DNA from: Bacillota bacterium
GTDB taxonomy: Bacteria > Bacillota > Clostridia > Oscillospirales > Acutalibacteraceae
Length of the DNA stretch: 11,882 nt
NCBI GenBank assembly: GCA_030705695.1
Contig: JAUZPX010000058.1
Coordinates: 1 to 11,882, forward strand
Direction of reading: 5' to 3'
Part shown: in pieces, positions 5,568 through 11,449 of the stretch
How positions within the stretch are numbered: position 1 is the stretch's first letter
Layout: each line of letters opens with the position of its first letter
The notes under the pieces: model-generated
Databases searched by the model: none
Seen by the model: only the letters and a program-made list of their open reading frames with translations
What the model was told of the DNA's origin: nothing
Program-made: the position numbers and the translations under genes

Positions 5568-5846
5568 TCAGGATTCTTGCGAGACCGTGAGTTTCAGCTC
5601 ATTCTTCTTGCGCTTTTTTTCAACTTTCTGAGCTTCTTTGTCTTCGCTTTTTATTTTTTGACTTAACCATTGCTGACACTTAATAAGTCCATCAGTAGCC
5701 AACTCAATTTTGACCGCAACCTCAAGAGTTGGTATTCTCTTTCCCCTATATAAATCATAAATACAGGTTCGAGTAACACCCACTTTTCTAGCAAAAAAGG
5801 TGGCATTCATTCCTCTTTCATCAAGATATTTTCGTAAAACGTTCAT
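5568..5846 (-). CDS. Cro/YdaS-type HTH regulator
   Basis: The 92-aa protein reads MNVLRKYLDERGMNATFFAR, then KVGVTRTCIYDLYRGKRIPT, a lambda-Cro-like helix-turn-helix at residues 14-38, followed by LEVAVKIELATDGLI, the pattern of YdaS/Cro-family proteins. The C-terminus is a long, highly basic, charged tail (KSEDKEAQKVEKKRKKNELK). It is divergent from the acidic-protein operon, 107 bp away, and upstream of the initiator operon. It probably binds operators in the divergent region, where a symmetric site lies at 5894-5910, and controls early transcription. Whether it acts as repressor, Cro or a CII-like activator is not decided by sequence. AGAGG lies 12 nt before the ATG, a little far. Confidence 0.82.
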   Translation of the reverse strand: MNVLRKYLDERGMNATFFARKVGVTRTCIYDLYRGKRIPTLEVAVKIELATDGLIKCQQWLSQKIKSEDKEAQKVEKKRKKNELKLTVSQES

Positions 5847-5862
5847 TTTTTGTAGTAACCTC

Positions 5863-5892
5863 TTGCTAAAAATGTTTTATGTATGATATACT
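5863..5892 (+). promoter_or_regulatory. early operon promoter
   Basis: TTGCTA (5863-5868), 18-bp spacer, TATACT (5887-5892). The start near 5899 gives a leader of about 55 nt to the acidic gene at 5954. Confidence 0.6.
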
Positions 5893-5893
5893 T

Positions 5894-5910
5894 CTGTTAT
5901 GTTTAAACAG
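5894..5910. promoter_or_regulatory. candidate operator in divergent region
   Basis: CTGTT and AACAG arms flank a 7-nt centre, with the palindrome GTTTAAAC inside. It overlaps the predicted start point of the + strand early promoter, a usual place for repressor binding. Only one copy is seen. Confidence 0.4.
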
Positions 5911-5953
5911 TAATTTAGCACAACGCAAATTCATAAAGCAAGGAGAATTTTAA

Positions 5954-6151
5954 ATGAATGCATATTACGCACAATGGGATGACCTAGACGAGTCTGTGGA
6001 TGAGGAAATAGACCATGATATTTCTTTCTTTGACAGCTTCGAACTGACAGAAGAGGACATAATTGACATGTCCGAAGATGATAAATTTATCCCAGAAGAA
6101 GACAGATCTTACTTATTTGCTACACAAGAGGAGTCATTATGGTATATGTAA
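5954..6151 (+). CDS. very acidic 65-aa protein
   Basis: AAGGAG lies 8 nt before the ATG, a strong site. Of 65 residues about 23 are Asp or Glu and only two are Lys or Arg, giving a net charge near -20. The sequence starts MNAYYAQWDDLDESVDEEID and keeps aromatic and hydrophobic residues between acidic ones (FFDSFELTEEDIIDM). It is the first gene after the early promoter, the place where phages often put anti-defence or host-takeover proteins. Extreme acidity resembles DNA-mimic proteins, but no family is recognised. The ribosome site and first bases of the next gene lie inside its 3' end. Confidence 0.75.
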   Translation: MNAYYAQWDDLDESVDEEIDHDISFFDSFELTEEDIIDMSEDDKFIPEEDRSYLFATQEESLWYM

Positions 6152-6294
6152 TCGAATACTACATGCAATCACCTTGCGGAGTTGTCACAAAACATGCGAT
6201 AGAAGAATGTGGCGAATCATTACAAGATGCGCAAAGAAACGTGTTAGAAATCCTAACACCTAAAAAAAAATCAGAGTGGAGATATTGGATATGA
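6139..6294 (+). CDS. hypothetical 51-aa protein
   Basis: An excellent ribosome site (GAGGAG, 5 nt before ATG 6139) sits inside the end of the acidic gene. The frame runs to TGA at 6292-6294, overlapping the exonuclease start as ATGA. The product begins MVYVIEYYMQSPCGVVTKHA, has beta-like hydrophobic residues first, then a helix (EECGESLQDAQRNVLEIL) and a basic, aromatic end (KKKSEWRYWI). No family recognised. It fills the whole gap between acidic protein and exonuclease and joins them in one coupled operon. Confidence 0.72.
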   Translation: MVYVIEYYMQSPCGVVTKHAIEECGESLQDAQRNVLEILTPKKKSEWRYWI

Positions 6295-6848
6295 GAGACA
6301 TGAGTTTATACACGCGAGTAACTGCCGCGCTTGCGCCCCTATCAGGACTGAATATGATAAACCCTGAGGTTTTAGCAAACGCTTGCGCTCGTGGAACGGA
6401 AATTCACAAGCTTTGCGATGCTGTAATCGAGGGTTTCGGAACTCCAGAAGTGCACGATGATTGGCGAGGATATTTAAATTCGTTTCTGCTTTTCGAACAA
6501 GGCAAAAAGTTTATGCGTAAACCACCTAGACTTTTTTGCGATAAATACATGATCACTGGCGAAATTGATGGCTTGTACAAAGACGGTGACGAGATCATTT
6601 TATTTGATCTAAAAACGCCACTTCGCGAAAGCAAAACCTGGTGCTTGCAGTTGTCAGCCTATTGGCATTTATGCAAAGTGAACGACATAAAAGTCGAAAA
6701 AATCATAGCTGTAAAGCTAGATAAAAACGGTAAGCCACCAAAAATATTTGAGTACAAAATCGATTTTGAAGCGTATGTCGAATGTCTAAATGTGTATAAT
6801 AGATTCTTTAAAAACAAAGGAACGTATGAAGAGCTCGACTTGTTATAA
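6291..6848 (+). CDS. RecB-family (PD-(D/E)XK) exonuclease
   Basis: ATG 6291 overlaps the preceding stop (ATGA) and has GGAG 9 nt upstream; GTG 6276 is an alternative. In 185 aa it shows the landmarks of Cas4/RecB-like phage exonucleases: ARGTEIHKLCD (H39), ITGEIDGL (E91, D93), IILFDLKTP (D106-x-K108) and WCLQLSAYWH (Q120, Y124). These fit PD-(D/E)XK metal-dependent DNA ends processing. Size is small for RecB-type nucleases but normal for phage members. It sits next to RecT, so the pair probably makes single-stranded ends and anneals them, as lambda Exo and Beta do. Hairpins lie between the two genes. Confidence 0.86.
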   Translation: MRDMSLYTRVTAALAPLSGLNMINPEVLANACARGTEIHKLCDAVIEGFGTPEVHDDWRGYLNSFLLFEQGKKFMRKPPRLFCDKYMITGEIDGLYKDGDEIILFDLKTPLRESKTWCLQLSAYWHLCKVNDIKVEKIIAVKLDKNGKPPKIFEYKIDFEAYVECLNVYNRFFKNKGTYEELDLL

Positions 6849-6853
6849 AAAAA

Positions 6854-6881
6854 CTGGGACTGCATATGCGAACAGTCCCAG
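6854..6881 (-). terminator. hairpin between exonuclease and RecT
   Basis: CTGGGACTG and CAGTCCCAG form a perfect 9-bp stem with a 10-nt loop. On the - strand it is followed by seven T, as in an intrinsic terminator; on the + strand no T run follows. It could stop antisense transcription or be a + strand mRNA structure that tunes RecT expression. Confidence 0.5.
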
Positions 6882-6920
6882 AAAATCTCTCAAATAACAA
6901 TTCAACAAGACAAAAACAAA

Positions 6921-6956
6921 TTGGATAGTGTCCCATGAAAAAAAAACACTATCCGA
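6921..6956 (+). promoter_or_regulatory. second hairpin in the RecT leader
   Basis: GGATAGTGT (6923-6931) and ACACTATCC (6946-6954) form a perfect 9-bp stem, extended by a G-U and U-A pair. The loop holds CCCATG and an A run. TGGGAC of the first hairpin (6855-6860) can also pair with GTCCCA (6930-6935), so the two structures could exclude each other. Confidence 0.4.
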
Positions 6957-6993
6957 ATCATATAAATTAAAACAATTATTGACAAGGGAAAAT

Positions 6994-7746
6994 ATGAATA
7001 ATGCTCTAGCAATACCTGACGACAATGAATTTAAAACGATCGAAATGATATCTCGGCGTGCTGCTGCATGTGGCTTGTACGGTGGCGTAGGAAACGAACA
7101 TAAAATATTTATGGTTCTGTTGTCTGCTCGCGAAATGGGTGTAAAACCAATGGAAGCACTTAACGGTGGATTGTGGAACATCCAAGGAAAAATCGAGGTT
7201 AGCGCGCGCCTCATGTCATCAATGATTCGTAAGCAGGGGCATAGTATTCGTACGATCGAACACGATAGCAAAATCTGCATACTTGAGGGCAAGCGCAAGG
7301 ACAACGGCGACACAATGCGAGCGCAATTTTCTTGGGATGACGCTATCAAAGCTGGACTTGCTGGCCGTGAGACGTGGAAAAAGTTTGCCGAAGACATGCT
7401 TTACAATCGAGCACTTTCTCGGCTTGCTCGCAGGCTTTTTGCTGACGTTGTTGGAGTATCTTCTGTTGAAGGAGAAATCAAAGGGGAATGCGAAATAATC
7501 CCGCAAGAGCCTGTAAATTCGCAGCCTTTAGAAATAGAACATGTTTCCGAAGACGAAATTCGAGATAAACTAAACGAGTTTCTATCGATGCACGATGTAG
7601 AAGATCACGAGCTGGTCAAGGAGTTTTTACAGAAATATGCAAACCATTTCAGCAAAACTTTTTATCAATCGATGCTTGACTATGAGAAAAGCGGTACTTT
7701 TATAGAGAAATTCGAGGCGTGGAAGCTAAAGCAGCTGGCACAATAG
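6994..7746 (+). CDS. RecT-family annealing protein
   Basis: ATG 6994 follows AAGGG at 5 nt spacing; a GTG at 6928 lies inside the leader hairpin and is not favoured. The 250-aa protein has the RecT core: FMVLLSAREMGVKPMEALNG (39-58), then LWNIQGKIEVSARLMSSMIR (60-79), QGHSIRTIE, and the later TWKKFAEDMLYNRALSRLAR (128-147), with RRLFADVVGVSSVEGE after it. These match the G-x-P-x-ALNG, IxGK, S-x-xxM-x-x-xIR, W-x-K-x-x-xxMLxxRA patterns of RecT proteins that anneal complementary ssDNA. The C-terminal part (165-250) is acidic and helical, probably a regulatory or partner-binding tail. It forms a recombination pair with the upstream exonuclease. Confidence 0.85.
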   Translation: MNNALAIPDDNEFKTIEMISRRAAACGLYGGVGNEHKIFMVLLSAREMGVKPMEALNGGLWNIQGKIEVSARLMSSMIRKQGHSIRTIEHDSKICILEGKRKDNGDTMRAQFSWDDAIKAGLAGRETWKKFAEDMLYNRALSRLARRLFADVVGVSSVEGEIKGECEIIPQEPVNSQPLEIEHVSEDEIRDKLNEFLSMHDVEDHELVKEFLQKYANHFSKTFYQSMLDYEKSGTFIEKFEAWKLKQLAQ

Positions 7747-7753
7747 AAAACCA

Positions 7754-7778
7754 AGCGCGGGGAACCTCTCCTCGCGCT
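7754..7778 (+). terminator. hairpin after recT
   Basis: AGCGCGGGGA and TCCTCGCGCT form a 10-bp stem (one G-U) with a 5-nt loop, 8 nt after the stop. No T run follows on the + strand, so it may be an mRNA 3' stabiliser or a weak or factor-helped terminator. Confidence 0.5.
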
Positions 7779-7800
7779 CAGAAACTGGACAAATTTTCAA

Positions 7801-7828
7801 ATGTAAAGCGGGTTGACATGTAAAGCGG
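7801..7828 (+). repeat. 11-bp direct repeat over the HNH promoter
   Basis: ATGTAAAGCGG occurs at 7801-7811 and 7818-7828, a 17-bp period, spanning the -35 box. It may be a regulator-binding site. Confidence 0.5.
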
Positions 7829-7841
7829 TTTGTTATATTAT
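7813..7841 (+). promoter_or_regulatory. near-consensus promoter of the HNH gene
   Basis: TTGACA (7813-7818), 17-bp spacer, TATTAT (7836-7841). Predicted start near 7848, 14 nt before the ATG. Confidence 0.78.
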
Positions 7842-7861
7842 CATAGTAAAAAAGAGATATT

Positions 7862-8374
7862 ATGTCAGTAAAAAAAACATGCTCTAAGTGTCAAATTGAA
7901 AAATCCATAAGTCAATTTTACAAGCAAAAAAATGGTGCTTTAGGAAGAACCGCTGCGTGCAAAGACTGTAGAAAAAAATGTTCCCAAATTTGGGCCAATG
8001 AGAATCGAGAACAAAAAAATCAACAAGCTCGATCAGTAAAAAGAGACAGAAAAGAATATAGTGAAAAGTGGAGAAATGAAAATCCAAATTATTTTAAAGA
8101 ATATTACAAACAAAACACTGAGTTGCGATTAGAGGCAAATCGCAGGTTTTTATTAAAAAACCCAGAAAGAAAAAAATTTTACAGTGAGTATTCAAGCGCG
8201 AAATCAAAAGGGCTTCTTTTAAATCCTGGTCAATGTCAAATGTGCGGAACAAAAGACCTAAAAGTGGAGGGTCATCATTTTGACTACACAAAACCGCTAT
8301 CTGTCACATGGGTTTGCACTGATTGCCACAAAGGAATTCATAGAAGAAAAAAATTCACAGAACATAAAAGTTAA
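7862..8374 (+). CDS. HNH endonuclease-type zinc protein
   Basis: The 170-aa protein has two Cys clusters. The first (C7, C10, C33, C36: CSKC...CKDC) is a zinc finger of the 'K-x-CxxC-x-x-x-K-x-x-x-x-F' type seen in phage proteins. The middle is very basic, helical and full of Asn, Glu, Tyr and Lys. The C-terminal part has CQMCG (C125, C128), VEGHHFDYTKPLSVTWVC (H138, H139, C152) and TDCHKGIHR (C155, H160), a degenerate HNH fold with a zinc pair. Phages use such proteins as homing or packaging nucleases, and many are free-standing. It has its own strong promoter and is followed by a perfect hairpin, so it looks like a separately expressed inserted cassette. Confidence 0.8.
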   Translation: MSVKKTCSKCQIEKSISQFYKQKNGALGRTAACKDCRKKCSQIWANENREQKNQQARSVKRDRKEYSEKWRNENPNYFKEYYKQNTELRLEANRRFLLKNPERKKFYSEYSSAKSKGLLLNPGQCQMCGTKDLKVEGHHFDYTKPLSVTWVCTDCHKGIHRRKKFTEHKS

Positions 8375-8381
8375 ATTCAAT

Positions 8382-8418
8382 AAATTCAGTTGTCCAGAAA
8401 AACAGGACAACTGAATTT
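8382..8418. terminator. bidirectional terminator-type hairpin
   Basis: AAATTCAGTTGTCC and GGACAACTGAATTT form a perfect 14-bp stem with a 9-nt loop. It lies between convergent genes (HNH on +, lipoprotein on -), with A/T tracts at both stem bases. Confidence 0.75.
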
Positions 8419-8442
8419 CAAGCGTACGAAAAAATCGTACAA

Positions 8443-8607
8443 TTATAAAGCCGTCGCTGGAATCGAAACGACTGGCTTTACATCCGCAGTAGCTGCCTGG
8501 TTTTCGTCTACAAGATCGCTTGCTACTCCATGTGTAGATATGTTCTGAAAGCTAAGCGTGCATGAGCTTAAAAGTAAAACCAAGACTATTGAGGTTGCGA
8601 TTTTCAT
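8443..8607 (-). CDS. 54-aa predicted lipoprotein
   Basis: The short frame has GAGGA 5 nt before ATG 8607, and its start overlaps the preceding stop as ATGA. MKIATSIVLVLLLSSCTLSF is a clear type II signal with lipobox LSSC at residues 13-16, so the mature protein would begin at Cys16 with a lipid anchor. The mature part is only 39 residues, polar and acidic (DLVDENQAATADVKPVV). Ser at +3 after the Cys would favour the outer membrane in gamma-type sorting. Function unknown; phage-borne small lipoproteins often act in lysis (Rz1-like) or surface exclusion. It is not Pro-rich enough to call Rz1. Confidence 0.72.
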   Translation of the reverse strand: MKIATSIVLVLLLSSCTLSFQNISTHGVASDLVDENQAATADVKPVVSIPATAL

Positions 8608-8750
8608 TTTTTCCTCGGTATTTTTGCTCCAGCTTTACGCGCAACATCCAAAGCAATCGCAATCGATTGAGATTTTTTGTGTCCTGAATTTTCCAACTCA
8701 GAAATGTTTTTGCCTATTAAAGACTTGCTTTTACTTTTTATTAGTGGCAT
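8604..8750 (-). CDS. 48-aa conserved basic phage protein (DUF6496-like)
   Basis: AGGAAAGATT precedes ATG 8750. The product MPLIKSKSKSLIGKNISELE continues through SIAIALDVARKAGAKIPRKK. This fits a widespread small phage protein with the pattern KGKSKxxIxxNI...QAVAIALxxARKAG; the DUF6496 name is from memory. It is very basic and probably nucleic-acid associated. Function unknown. It is coupled by ATGA overlap to the lipoprotein gene, and its first codons overlap the promoter of the divergent secreted-paralogue pair. Confidence 0.72.
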   Translation of the reverse strand: MPLIKSKSKSLIGKNISELENSGHKKSQSIAIALDVARKAGAKIPRKK

Positions 8751-8753
8751 AAT
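8725..8753 (+). promoter_or_regulatory. promoter for the secreted paralogues
   Basis: TTGCTT (8725-8730), 17-bp spacer, CATAAT (8748-8753) preceded by TGG, an extended -10. Start near 8760, 15 nt before the first ATG. Confidence 0.6.
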
Positions 8754-8774
8754 CTTTCCTTAACCGAGGTTTAC

Positions 8775-9059
8775 ATGTTTAAATATTTAATGTTTTTTTT
8801 GGCCTGCTCTTCTTGCGCTTGTGCCGACCTGCAAATACTAGAGCAATTTAGCTCTACGTTTTACGTAGAAATTCACGGCTTTTTAATCTACGACGATGTA
8901 GATAAAACGTATGGTTACTATATCACAGGTTATTTCGATGTTTATCCGCCGTACGATTGCAAATATATTACATCAAACTTTACTCCGCAATCACTTGAGT
9001 CTGCACAAAGAGCTTTTCCGCAGTATAAAATCACTGAGCAAAATTACGTATCAAATTAG
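8775..9059 (+). CDS. secreted small protein, paralogue 1
   Basis: GAGG lies 5 nt before the ATG. The N-terminus MFKYLMFFLACSSCACAD is a signal peptide; AxA-type cutting after ACA is most likely, since no good lipobox is formed at either Cys. The mature part is rich in Tyr and Asp (DDVDKTYGYYITGYFDVYPP), with beta-like alternation, and ends with ITSNFTPQSLESAQRAFPQY then KITEQNYVSN. The same end motif occurs in the next gene. No enzyme motif is seen and the family is not recognised. Its own promoter and the position between tail genes and early genes fit a cargo ('moron') gene exported by the host. Confidence 0.75.
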   Translation: MFKYLMFFLACSSCACADLQILEQFSSTFYVEIHGFLIYDDVDKTYGYYITGYFDVYPPYDCKYITSNFTPQSLESAQRAFPQYKITEQNYVSN

Positions 9060-9067
9060 GTTTTTAC

Positions 9068-9334
9068 ATGTTTAAATATTTAATGTTTTTTTTGGCCTGC
9101 TCTTCTTGCGCTTGTGCTGATTTTTATTTTGTAGAAAGCAAGCCAACATATAGTTTTTTGCTTTATAATGGTAAAACACATAAATACGCGTATTATTTAA
9201 CTGATTATGATCAATTTCAACATCCCCTTGACACAAATAATATCACATCAAATTTTACACCGCAGTCGCTTAAGTCTGCCCAAAAAGTTTTTCCATATTA
9301 TAATTTAACAAAAAAAAACTACATATCTAATTAA
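9068..9334 (+). CDS. secreted small protein, paralogue 2
   Basis: The gene starts 8 nt after paralogue 1. The first 18 residues are identical to those of paralogue 1, and the DNA from 9063 to 9117 is identical to 8770-8824 (55 nt). The middle has diverged and is shorter (YSFLLYNGKTHKYAYYLTDY), and the C-terminal motif ITSNFTPQSLKSAQKVFPYY then NLTKKNYISN is conserved. The pair arose by tandem duplication, with the signal region kept or homogenised. Probably exported. It ends 2 nt before the stop of the convergent tail gene, with no terminator between. Confidence 0.75.
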   Translation: MFKYLMFFLACSSCACADFYFVESKPTYSFLLYNGKTHKYAYYLTDYDQFQHPLDTNNITSNFTPQSLKSAQKVFPYYNLTKKNYISN

Positions 9335-9336
9335 TT

Positions 9337-10659
9337 TTATCCAACTCTAGTTGCGCTTAAACGACCCCCGCCAAGTGTGGTTCCTCCCCCGGCTGACAAA
9401 CTAACAAGCGCAACAAAATATACTGTTGTCGTTGATGATAAAGTAATTCTGTATGATGGAACACAAACAAAACCATCACGAATACCGTTTAAAGGAATTC
9501 CACCGTCTATAAGATTGTCACCTGCCGTTCCGAGGGTCGCCGACGTTGTGCTTATAGAGGCTTGCACTCTATTAAATGTATTTCCACCAGCATTAATAGA
9601 TAATAACCCCGTAACGTCCCAAATACCAGCGGTTAATGATATACTAGTAACGTTTATATTTGTGTTATTTGTGAGGGTTACAGATGTTGCCCCTACTACA
9701 GATTTTATCTGCTCTCCAACAAAACCAGCACTTGGAGCAGTACCCTGGGTTAAACCACTTGCACAGCCACCAGTCTGCGTCGTCACATTTGATTTAGATG
9801 AAGAACCAGTAAAAAGAGTTCCCGCTGAAACAAGGGTTCCAGCACCGGTAACAGCATTAGTGTTTGATGAAAATACTTGGCAATTTCTTAATTGAAGTTG
9901 TGTGCTTATAGTAATTGCCGAGGCTGTACCCGATGCAAAAAGAGTATTGTTTGCGGACGCTCCGCTATTACCACCTTGCGTTAGACATATTAAATTAAGA
10001 GTAGCTAAGGCAATATTACAAAAATTGGCCTGGAAATTACCTGTTGATGATGTTGTTGTTGTGAAGCCGATTGTGCTGTTTGTCGGATTAAATGATCCTG
10101 CCGACACGGTTGAAGCAGTTGATGATGATCCAGAGTTTCCTATAACTGAATTGTACATGTTTATATTTCCGGCACCGCTTGCCGAAAATAAAGATATACC
10201 TGTAGTTCCAATGTCACCGAAGCAATTATTAATATTTATTGCTGAACTTGCACTTGAAGATGAGTAAGTTATTCCAGTGTTGTTTGTACAATTTATGTAA
10301 CAATTATTCAAGTTGACGATAGATGCAAGCGTTCCAGTAACAGCCAAAAGAGCGGCAGAGTTTGTTTGAAGTTGAATGCCTGATATTGTGACCGTTCCTG
10401 CGGTAGTTAGGGTGCATGTGCCCGAAATAATAACTTTTCCAGTGCCATTTAATGAGTTATCGCACCCAAAAGCCGTTAAATTCACACCAGCGGTTAAAGT
10501 TAAATTTTCTGTATACGTTCCTGGCCGTATAAAAATTGTGTCTCCACTTGACGCCGATGTAATCGCGGATTGTATGGTTGTGTGGGTACCATCGGATGCG
10601 GTAGCAGATACAATCCATTTTGCCGTCGTAAACGTATTTGTGCTAATAATCTGCGTCAT
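9337..10659 (-). CDS. beta-helix phage tail fibre/spike protein
   Basis: AGGA lies 5 nt before ATG 10659, in the 7-nt gap after the upstream frame. The 440-aa protein is rich in Thr, Ser, Asn and Gly. The N-terminal part has the right-handed beta-helix opening (TIQSAITSASSGDTIFIRPG, TYTENLTLTAGVNLTAFGCD), then repeated N/I strand units to about residue 270. The C-terminal part from about 310 (GFVGEQIKSVVGATSVTLTN, SISLTAGIWDVTGLLSINAG, SISTTSATLGTAGDN) matches a tip domain common in phage fibres. It would form a trimeric host-binding fibre or spike. Long frames on the + strand here are shadows of its biased codons. Family is confident; receptor unknown. Confidence 0.82.
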   Translation of the reverse strand: MTQIISTNTFTTAKWIVSATASDGTHTTIQSAITSASSGDTIFIRPGTYTENLTLTAGVNLTAFGCDNSLNGTGKVIISGTCTLTTAGTVTISGIQLQTNSAALLAVTGTLASIVNLNNCYINCTNNTGITYSSSSASSAININNCFGDIGTTGISLFSASGAGNINMYNSVIGNSGSSSTASTVSAGSFNPTNSTIGFTTTTSSTGNFQANFCNIALATLNLICLTQGGNSGASANNTLFASGTASAITISTQLQLRNCQVFSSNTNAVTGAGTLVSAGTLFTGSSSKSNVTTQTGGCASGLTQGTAPSAGFVGEQIKSVVGATSVTLTNNTNINVTSISLTAGIWDVTGLLSINAGGNTFNRVQASISTTSATLGTAGDNLIDGGIPLNGIRDGFVCVPSYRITLSSTTTVYFVALVSLSAGGGTTLGGGRLSATRVG

Positions 10660-10666
10660 ACTTTCC

Positions 10667-11442
10667 TTAAGTTACGTTCCAGTTTCCAGAAAATCCGGCT
10701 ACAGCACACCAACAAGTGTTTGTTGTTCTATAAACAAGTTCTACGCTATCGCCTTGTGCTGTGCTAACAGCTGTTCCCGCAGCAGCCGAAACAGCGGATG
10801 AAAATCGAATGATCTTTCCAGCTGTAGCTTGTATAGTTAAATTTGTGTTGTATCAACAAAAAACTTGATAGTATCACCGTTTGCTGGAGCTGCGGGAAGT
10901 GTTGCTGTAGATGTTGCGGTGATGAAATATCCGTTTTCTTTTAATGGTGAAAAAGCACCTGAAGCGTCCGACCAAGTGTAGCCACCAGTCGAGGCCGCAA
11001 TCGTGATACTGTTGCTTCCGTTAGTAATTGATATTCCTGCTCCAGCCGTAATAGTAGCGGCAGCAGGTTGAGCGGATGATGAACCGATAACAATTTGTCC
11101 ATCCGTCAAAGCTTTCCATGATGGCAACCCCCCACTGGTTGATGCTAAAACAGCTCTGTTTGTAGGAGCTAAACCAGATACGACGTTAAGAGCTGAACCA
11201 TATAAAATAGCATTAAGCGCGACTGTAGAAGGATATGTGGCTGTTGACCAAGTCGGGTCGGCTGTGGTATTTGCTTGCAAAACTTGTCCAGTTGAGCCGA
11301 TTGCCAAATTAGTAACAGTAGACGCAGTCGCTCCAACGGGAATAGCATGTTGAACTAAAGCAGTTGTTGAAAAAGTCGCCGTTCCATCAAAATTTGCTAA
11401 GCCCTGCGCTCCAGATTCGTTTATGCTGTTAGCTGCTGCCAT
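10667..11442 (-). pseudogene. tail fibre protein, split by a -1 frameshift
   Basis: AGGA lies 5 nt before ATG 11442. The first frame (201 aa) is Ser/Thr/Ala-rich with fibre features (GSTGQVLQANTTADPTWSTA; GAGISITNGSNSITIAASTG) and ends with NGDTIKFFVDTTQI and TAA at about 10840. The next frame continues without gap as LTIQATAGKIIRFSSAVSAA, then GDSVELVYRTTNTCWCAVAG, ending GNWNVT at 10667, exactly the usual end of this fibre domain (DTxx-LTIQA--G--IRF-SAVS). One T missing in the AAATTTAAC run would explain it: a 1-bp deletion, a sequence error or recoding. No canonical slippery heptamer is in frame. Restored length would be about 258 aa. The next fibre gene follows after 7 nt. Confidence 0.75.
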
Positions 11443-11449
11443 GTTTTTC

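Noticed and set aside
6843..7397. 184-aa - strand frame opposite RecT
   Set aside because: RecT is a strong family match on the + strand; the reverse frame is Ser/Leu/Ile-rich without motif or ribosome site.
8424..8440. 6-bp hairpin with A5 loop as a terminator
   Set aside because: The stem is short and no T run follows; the 14-bp hairpin just upstream explains termination.
8558..8752. 64-aa + strand frame
   Set aside because: It overlaps two - strand genes with good ribosome sites and recognised features, and lacks its own.
9377..10801. Long + strand frames opposite the tail fibre gene
   Set aside because: They arise from the Thr/Ser-rich codon bias of the - strand fibre gene, have no ribosome sites and give low-complexity Val/Pro-rich proteins.
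10836..10850. Programmed -1 frameshift at the AAATTTA run in the fibre gene
   Set aside because: The heptamer is not in the reading phase required for canonical slippage, so a simple base loss is preferred.
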